A DNA stretch of 64,000 bases, taken from positions 15,257,466-15,321,465 of the forward strand of contig NC_051449.1 in the NCBI RefSeq assembly GCF_001649575.2. The letters are read 5' to 3'. The DNA is from Kryptolebias marmoratus (Eukaryota; Chordata; Actinopteri; Cyprinodontiformes; Rivulidae). The notes under the pieces are model-generated. The model had not been told where the DNA came from. It saw only the letters and a list, made by a program, of their open reading frames with translations, and did no database searches. Positions within the stretch are counted from its first letter, which is position 1; the number at the start of each line of letters is the position of its first letter. Positions 37,600-64,000 of this stretch are shown here, in pieces. The position numbers and the translations under genes are program-made.

Positions 37600-37950
37600 A
37601 GACAGCTTTCATGATGTGTCAAATGTTTTCCATTGGTGGTAAGTCTGGACTGCAGGCAGGTCAGTTCAGCACCTGGACTCTTCTATGAAGCCATGCTGTT
37701 GTGATGGATGTGATTTAGCATCGTCTTGCTGACACATGCAAGGCCTTTCCTGAAGAAGTCACTGTCTGGATGGGATCGTATGTGGTTCGAAAACATGTAG
37801 ACACTTTTCTGCCCATGCCATGGGCACTGATGCACCCCCATACCATCAGAGAGGCAGGCTTTTGAACTGTGCGCTGCCAACAGGTCCCTCTCCTCTTTAG
37901 TACGGAGGACATGGTGTCTGTGATTTCCAAGAACAGAGGATTTTGCAGAC
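37600..37950 (-). mobile_element. decayed Tc1/mariner-type transposase remnant
   Basis: On the minus strand, frames around 37930-37715 read TKEERD/LKRRGTC, then SLMVWGCISAHGMG, the strongly conserved Tc1-family transposase block. Further on, CQQDDAKSHPSQQHG and WKTFDTS correspond to the QQDNAKPH and PxxNxW regions that surround the catalytic acidic residues. The stretch between the two blocks is shortened, and frame changes and stops break the ORF, so the copy is dead. No terminal inverted repeats were located. It lies between chd7 and rab2a and is probably neutral insertion debris. Confidence 0.8.
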
Positions 37951-37984
37951 TGGTGAACCTCCACCAGGACAGTAGCTGAGGTGG

Positions 37985-38180
37985 TCCAACCCTGAAAATA
38001 ACGTCATATGCGTTCCCAGGTTATTTGCTGGGACTTCAGTTGGCTGTAGCAGCCATCTTGAATAAGGTTGACTCCAAAAGTTAATCAGTCGCAGAGGTAC
38101 ATCCATTGATTACTTCCTCAAAGTTTCATTAAAACCCACTCAGAGGTTCATGAGTTATTTAGCTGACAGGGTTGGCTTTA
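37985..38180 (+). repeat. dispersed repeat family A, copy 3
   Basis: It contains cagttggctgtagcagccat, cttgaataaggttgactcca, aaagttaatcagtcgcagag, gtacatccattgattactt and gttcatgagttatttagctg. It is followed within 100 bp by copy 4 in the same orientation. Confidence 0.7.
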
Positions 38181-38261
38181 ACCAACTAGTTAATGGCAAC
38201 ATTTAAAACAGATGTTTTGTTTTACAACCTGTTAGCACTCAGGAAACCTGGGGGTCTGTCT

Positions 38262-38490
38262 CAGCTATTACCACACCAGATTTTAGCACACTGTCTGCAA
38301 AACTGACCGAATTACAGGCATTTTTGTGTTTTCTAAGGTCAGTCGACTGTAGAAACCATCTTGAATTGGGTTGACTCCAAAAGTTGTAGACGTACATCCA
38401 GAGATTACTTTCTCCAAGTTTCATCAACATTTGTTCAGTGGTTCATGGGATGTTTTGGTTACAAACACACAGAGGCAGAAATATTATCAT
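38262..38490 (+). repeat. dispersed repeat family A, copy 4
   Basis: It contains ctcagctattaccacaccag, ttttgtgttttctaaggtca, accatcttgaattgggttga, ctccaaaagttgtagacgta and gttcagtggttcatgggatg, ending at ttacaaacacac. It is a direct-repeat partner of copy 3. Confidence 0.7.
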
Positions 38491-38744
38491 CCACCTTCGA
38501 CTTATGGTGTTGCTCTGTGGGGTTTTTTTGTATCCTAGTGAACTGTTAAGTAGGTTTTGACGAAACAATTGGTTAATTGTGACAAAAAAAATGTTACATC
38601 AACTTTACTAAGTGTCAGTATGTAACCTGTGGAGAAAGACCATGTTCTGCTGAGTAACACATTGTGTCTGTATTGTCTGATTAGAAACTGAGATTATACC
38701 TCAGTATGGTTTCGTCGTCTTTCCATTTCCTGTACCCACCTCTG

Positions 38745-38870
38745 TCCTGTTCAGGGCTGCTGACTATCTTAGCAGTCAACAAGCAGGAGGCGGGGTACAC
38801 GTGGTCGGGTCGCAGTCCATCGCAGGGCCCCAACGCAAGGACACGCACGACAAACAGCCGGCCGTGGATT
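38745..38870 (-). repeat. teleost L2-type/SINE-like repeat fragment (3' part)
   Basis: On the minus strand it reads ggccctgcgatggactgcga, then gtgtaccccgcctcctgctt, matching the 3' half of the L2-type family. It sits next to an oppositely oriented 5' fragment at 38995-39155. Confidence 0.6.
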
Positions 38871-38994
38871 CAACATTGTGGCCTGAATAATAACGCGTCA
38901 GGCAGCAGGAGAGCCTGGTTTCTACAGAGGTGAAGTAACTGTTAGCAGGACCGCATGAAGCGCAGCCAGTGATTCCCTCTGAGGCCGTTCATGT

Positions 38995-39155
38995 CAGGCT
39001 GCACAGTGGAGTAGTGGTCAGCAGTGTTGTCTCGTGGCTCGTTTGTGTGTGGAGTTTGCATGTTCTCATCCTGCATGTGTTGGGGGGGCTCCCAACCCTG
39101 TCAGGTTACCCGGTGGTCCCAAACTGACCTCCTGAGCGTGAGAGTGTGTGTGTGG
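38995..39155 (+). repeat. teleost L2-type/SINE-like repeat fragment (5' part)
   Basis: The plus strand carries ctgcacagtggagtagtggt, cagcagtgttgtctcgtggc and gtgtggagtttgcatgttct, the 5' head of the same family, degenerating after about 110 bp. Confidence 0.65.
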
Positions 39156-40326
39156 ATCCATTAGTTCATTTCACTTCACCTCGTCATCTGTTTTGCAGTA
39201 AAGTGTTTATTGTTCGTTCTGGGATAAATCCCGTTCAAAGTCTCAGTCCAGAAGCAGCTGCAGGTTGTTCACAGAAACTGTGCTGGACGAGCTGCAGGCC
39301 TTTTCTCACATAAGCTACATTCACCTCCTTTTTGTCATAACAAGAACATTTATAGAGACCAGGGATGCAGATTACAGTATTCAATGGACGACTTGAAGAG
39401 TTGTTCGAGCTAAAAGCAGCAAAAAGCTCTATAAAGCCTAAAAATATGGTCAGTATGCTGAAGTAGATTTTAAAAGTAATGTTTTTGAAGGAACTGAGGA
39501 GATCCCATTGTATTTCTATGAGGGGAAACACAAATACTTTGGCAAAGTTTATAAGTTACAGTAAGTCCGAGCACCCATAACTTTTGATATGAATCAATTC
39601 GCAGGAACACGGACGTGGCTCGGTTGAGCAAATGGCACCAAACTAAACAAACCGTGTCACGCAAAACTGTTTCATATCATTTAATGTAGCGTCCCGTCAC
39701 ACCTGTATGGCATTTTTTGGATTAAGTGTTGTTTTATAACCCTGAAACACACTAAAGGGGCCCTCGTTTGGCTCGCACGGAGGAAGACTTCTGCCCTTGT
39801 CTTCATCCTCTTTGTTCTGGGGCTCATAAAGGTGCCAGCCGACAACGATTTGACGGAACAGCCCTTTAAAAGAGCCACATACGACACTGGAAGATATTAA
39901 TAGTTCAAAACCTTCACAGCAACTTTAAATATCTGAAGCAAATGAAACCGCAGTAACGTGTGGCTAAACATGAAGAAGTCTACGCAGTGAATCACAGACA
40001 CGTGGTATTTGTATGAGTCATCAGCTGCAAGTGACCGCTCATGCATCGAGGCTGAGCGACGACAACATGCGCGTTTCATTTATTCAGCCGTCTCCCTCTC
40101 TGACCGACCCCCCCCCCCATCAGGGAATATAATCTGAAGGACAACCGAAGGTCAAACGGCACATTTCCAGGAGTCTTTTTTTTCCCCTCGTTTTAAAGAC
40201 TGAATCAAATTAAAACTGTGTGAGAAATCTGGACAAAAAAAACAACAACAAAAAAACTGCAGGATTTTCTGTCCCCCCCCACCATCTTCACATAACCATA
40301 ACCATCATGTTTAGAGTTTAGAATGT

Positions 40327-42741
40327 TTTATTATAGTTTATTGTGATAGCATTTTCATTTTTCTTTTTTTTTCTTTTTTTAAAAGGTTTTATTTTTTCCA
40401 AAGAACAAACACAGCAATAAACGTTGGAGGAGGGAAGGAGGGCGGGGAGGAGAAGAAAGGAGGAGAGGCAGGAAGTGGAGAGTAGGAGCGAAGAGAGAAG
40501 AAGAGGGCCACACAGATAAGATGGATAGACAGGTAGGTAGGTAGATGCATCAGGTTTGGCTTGGTCCTCCCCCTGTAACCCCTCTGGGTTCACACACACA
40601 CACACACACTCACTCACGCTTACATGTTGGTTTTACAAAGGATAATTATGATCAGAATAAGATTAATAACTGGCTGGATATATTGAAGGATTAAAAAAAA
40701 AAAAGAACTAAAATTAGAGAAGAACAACGGATTCACTCGCACTGCTGTGAAACCCAAAAGTTACAGTCAGCCTGGAGAGAAAACACAGCTTGGTTAGATC
40801 TACACATGCATACAGACACTGTATGCAGGCTGGGTTTGTATATTTGGAGGGGACAGTGGGGGAAAAATACACGATTTCGATTAATTTCAAATGCCCCAAT
40901 TTATGCACAAAAACCAAACTAGAACATAATCTCCCTAAGTGTGCATTTAGACGTGCGTTGTACGTCGCAGACTAGTCTGTTAGTGGTGAAACGCCTGTCT
41001 GCAAATAAAGAGTCGTTCATTTTTGCAGCCGTCCAGGTCTCTCAGGGGAGTGGGAGTTAAGGCAGACAGCTGATTTCAGGTCAGACCATGAGGGCTGACT
41101 TGACGTTTCGCTCCCCTTCAGGTTTATTTTGTCGATAGGACACAAGTAAACACAACAATTTGGCATAAAAAGCAAGTTACAGAGCTATTGTTGCTGCGCA
41201 GTTTGTGAAAGAAACAGATTGGGGTGGGTGGGTAGGTGGGGAAGGGGTGGATGGGAGGATCCGTAGCAGTGAAGTGATTACATCTGGGATTCTGAAGCAA
41301 AAAATAAACATCGCAGCAGTCATGAATCGAGCTCCGAACGGCGTACGTTCTATATCTGCCGGCTAATTCAGGGTGGAAATCTGAGCTTGCTTAAAAGGGA
41401 GATGCTTTGACATTTCCAGCTGGAGTCAAAGTCCCCCACCAGGGACGCCGAATACCTCTGCTCGGTCCTGTTAACAGCCTGTTATCATTCATACTTGTCA
41501 TTTAAAAGAAAGGGCACCACCAACCGTAATGTACCAGGGCGGCTGAGGTCCTTTGGGTTTAAATGAGGATCGTTCAAAATGCTAAAAAGCTGTTTCAGGC
41601 TGAGAGAAATCTCTTTCTGGGCTCCTGGTTAAGACTTCAATAAACCACGGCAACATGCCACGCTTCATGTTAAACAGCCAAAACAGCTACAGGAACCTAC
41701 AGAGCCATATATACACAGAAATGCGCCTGATAAATATAATTAAGAAAACAAAAACAAACAAACTGAATTTCTAACTCATACGCCTCTTTCTTCTTAACTT
41801 CATAATGGCAGCCGACACTCAACAACCTTCGTTTCAACTTTCCTGCTCATGTTCTGTTTCAAAAGGACTAATTTTCACACTCGACAGTTTGGTCTTTTAT
41901 TCTCTTACCCAGGCTTTAAAAAAATGTTTCTTTTACTCTTTTTTTTTTTTTTAAGCCCCGACCAGTTTTTAGTGTTTATGAAATACAAATCATCTGTGAG
42001 CACACAAAAAGGAAAAAAGAAAAGGGAAAGAATGGACCAAAAAAATGACGTGATTTGCATGTTTTTATGAACAAATAATACAGAGTGACCTCCCATAGCT
42101 CACAACCCGACATCCTGGAATACTTGTATCATCCCTATACGCACAGGCACAGCATGAAGACCGACTCGGCGTGTGGAAACACACCCTGCTAACGATGCTG
42201 TCTATAAAAAAAACAAAAATAAAATCATACAGATGTGTGTATAGACAACACAGAGCCTTGTTTGTTCCGTACAGTCAGCCGTTTAAACGCCTGTTCTAAA
42301 TCGGTCTAAATAAAGCCAGCCCGCCTGCCACTGCCAGCTGATAGCGCTGTGTGACCCCGACAAAATCCCCGTGGATCTAAAGGGAACGTATAAACCAAAC
42401 AGCTGAAATAAAACCCAAACAATTTCCACAAGTGCGCCAGTTTTTTGTTTCATGAAAAGCTTAAAATCATTTTTTAACTGACCAAAAGCAACAAAAATAA
42501 AGGTGAACCAGAAGACTTCTGAATTAAATGTGCAGGTGGAGCTGACTCGGTCCTCGTAAGACTGTAGGAAGTCACGCCGACCCCCCCCCCAGACCCATGG
42601 GGATGGTCAAAGACACTCAGAGATGGATGGATGAACGGGTGGAGCGGCAGAGAAAAGTTAAACTGTTAGTGGGTCTGGACAGTTCTGTAGAAACGCAACG
42701 AAGGGTCGGAGAGGGCAGGGAGGAGGAAGAGGTTAGGACTG

Positions 42742-42772
<31 letters not shown>

Positions 42773-42792
42773 GGGAGGGGAGTTTTGGGGCT
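40327..42792 (-). other. rab2a: probable rab2a 3'UTR with candidate poly(A) signals
   Basis: Downstream of the rab2a stop, the minus strand shows AATAAA at 41123-41128 and a cluster at 40388-40393, 40337-40342 and 40327-40332. The last cluster is a plausible transcript end, giving about 2.4 kb of 3'UTR. A purine/pyrimidine-rich stretch (42700-42790) directly follows the stop. The actual cleavage site is not determinable here. Confidence 0.35.
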
Positions 42793-62507
<19,715 letters not shown>

Positions 62508-62720
62508 GGCCTCTGGGTTTTGCAGTCAGCTGTCTCAACCGTTACACCTTCGTAAAACCTAATGTGAACCGTGTAAAAACAGTATCTTGTTTTTTTTCTT
62601 TTCCTCAGTGTCCGGCGCTCAGGAAGGAACAATAAACACCCAGAGCCTCCGCTCGACGTCACACGGTCCGCCACCGCCACGCTACAGGATGGTGCGTTCA
62701 AGTCCTGCTCGGAAACTCTA
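62508..62720 (-). promoter_or_regulatory. rab2a: rab2a 5'UTR and core promoter region
   Basis: CpG-containing sequence lies directly upstream of the rab2a ATG, with no TATA box in the expected place. A GTGACGTC CRE-like half site is near 62652-62660. The start site is inferred to be within about 200 nt of the ATG. CpG-rich sequence also extends into intron 1 (62100-62460), including a CCAATGACGTGG word on the minus strand near 62380-62392. Confidence 0.5.
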
Positions 62721-64000
62721 GCGACGGTACACCCATAGGCCGAATAAATCCGTGTAAGGGCGCACCCCGCCGTATTAAAATGGGCACTCCTAATATTTGT
62801 TTTAAACAGGTAAGCCCAGTTTTACCTAACTTACTGTTAATAATATTAATGGGCAGATAAAAAACAAAAGCAAATAGTGCCTCTGATGGAAGACAAAATT
62901 TCTCGACTATTTCCTGAATTTTTAAACTAGCGTTAAGAGTCACCGAATAGGCCTACTTTGTGTTCATTATAGTGAGTCTTTTGTGTTTGTTTTATTTTCT
63001 ATTTTTTAAATTCATTTACAACTGACTGGGTTATGGAGTGAGCTTTACTCACAGATTTAATCTATGTTGAAATCTAAAAATATTGAGGAAAGAAAAACCT
63101 AAAAAAGGGGGGCTTGTTCTCATAAGAAACACAATACAATCTCTTCACGCTCAACTTAAATGAAACAAAGAAACTAATTGATAATTTTTTTCTTTTTTTA
63201 AAATGGGAACTAGTTGAGCAGCATTCCCATCTTAGGAGAAAGATGATCAACTGATAAGATACATATCTTGCTCTAATGCTTGACAGAAGCACACTTTTTC
63301 CACCTGTAAGTCTTTGCAACTGGACAGGAAAGAGCTAATTAAAAAAAAATAGTTATACAGAGACTTCAAAGACTTTATAAAAAGAAAATATTATTCAGTT
63401 TTATGTTTAATTATGGAATCCACATAAAATTAGTGGTACACACTTGTGGAGTTACAGAAAAAATCAATAAAATAAGACTTTTTGTTTCCTGTTGAGCATT
63501 TTGAAATGTTCCTGTCAAACATCTGTTTCAAAGTGAGTTTAGTTTGAGCTCACAGAAACACACAGTTATATAACTCATCTGATTAAATCTGCTTAATCAT
63601 ATAACGATTTAATAAACAGACCGCCATTTAGGTAAAATACAAAAAGATAAGCAAACACTTTAAAGAAGTCCCCGAACCTCAACAGGAGAAATTATCTCAG
63701 GAGAAAGAAACTGGACAGGTCTGACTCAGCTGCTGCACAGAGACAACCTCCTGAAGATGAGGAAGACTCCAAGAGTCAGGAAGCTGCATTGAAAGTGTTT
63801 TTGAGGATGCAGCCTCAGGCCTGCATGAACTGACTGATACCGTGACATCTTACATCAGTTTTTGTGAGCATTTGTGTGTGCCCAACAAGACCTTCCGCAC
63901 ATACAATAACAACAAACCCTGGTTCACTGGTCAACTTCGGCAGCTTCGACAGGCCAAGGAGGAGGCCTACAGAAGTGGGGACAGAGTCCTGTACAACCAG
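62721..64000. other. flank upstream of rab2a
   Basis: It is AT-rich with no host exon recognised. The right end is a LINE ORF2 fragment that runs off the window. Confidence 0.6.
63755..64000 (+). mobile_element. non-LTR retrotransposon (LINE) ORF2 fragment, runs past the window end
   Basis: An open plus-strand frame ending exactly at 64000 reads SVFEDAASGLHELTDTVTS, ISFCEHLCVPNKTFRTY, NNNKPWFTGQLRQLRQAKEE and AYRSGDRVLYNQ. This is the linker between endonuclease and reverse transcriptase typical of fish CR1/L2/Rex1-type (jockey-like) LINEs, with the NKPWFT motif. The frame is open to the edge, so the copy could be fairly young. Its reverse transcriptase domain, if present, lies to the right. 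Confidence 0.8.

Larger units (their letters stand above)
36881..40326. other. intergenic region between chd7 promoter and rab2a 3' end
   Basis: This AT-rich intergenic DNA holds a decayed Tc1 transposase (37600-37950), two direct copies of a dispersed repeat (37985-38180, 38262-38490) and two oppositely oriented L2-type fragments (38745-38870, 38995-39155). No gene is visible. Confidence 0.6.

Overview
This is a stretch of vertebrate nuclear DNA, most likely from a teleost fish. The evidence is long intron-rich spacing, GT-AG splice sites, dense CA/GA microsatellites, a decayed Tc1-type transposase, LINE (L2/Rex1-like) fragments, and two split genes whose proteins match vertebrate families closely. 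I see nothing bacterial or viral: no operon, CRISPR array or rRNA. Order within the teleosts cannot be fixed from the sequence alone.

Two protein-coding genes lie head to tail, both on the minus strand. The right one is rab2a (62.5 down to 42.8 kb). All eight coding exons can be placed with consensus splice sites and compatible phases. Together they give a 212-residue Rab2A GTPase ending in Gly-Gly-Gly-Cys-Cys. The left one is the 5' part of chd7, an ATP-dependent chromatin remodeller. Three coding exons (15768-17208, 14772-15100, 8696-9177) encode about the first 750 residues: the disordered Gln/Pro/Gly/His-rich N-terminus and a Lys-rich basic block. The chromodomain, helicase and BRK exons must lie beyond the left edge. 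A CpG-rich block at about 35.15-36.9 kb is the likely chd7 promoter and untranslated exon 1. This would make intron 1 about 18 kb.

Layout by region: 1-8.7 kb, chd7 intron; 8.7-17.3 kb, chd7 coding exons with a microsatellite-rich 5.6-kb intron; 17.3-35.7 kb, chd7 intron 1; 35.2-36.9 kb, CpG-rich chd7 promoter; 36.9-40.3 kb, intergenic and repeat-rich (Tc1 remnant, two repeat families); 40.3-42.8 kb, probable rab2a 3'UTR; 42.8-62.5 kb, rab2a exons and introns; 62.5-62.7 kb, rab2a promoter; 62.7-64 kb, upstream flank ending inside a LINE ORF2 fragment. There are two assembly gaps (N runs), one of them inside the chd7 promoter block.

The adjacency rab2a then chd7, on the same strand, matches human 8q12 and supports both gene names. 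Rab2A acts in ER-Golgi and endolysosomal membrane traffic and CHD7 in nuclear enhancer chromatin, so no joint pathway is implied. I found no undescribed multi-gene system. The best leads are an intron splitting what I recall as a single large exon in human CHD7, a CA repeat placed 6 nt after a rab2a splice donor, a uORF in the chd7 leader, paired perfect CRE palindromes in chd7 intron 1, an unexplained 218-codon ORF, and a four-copy repeat family.
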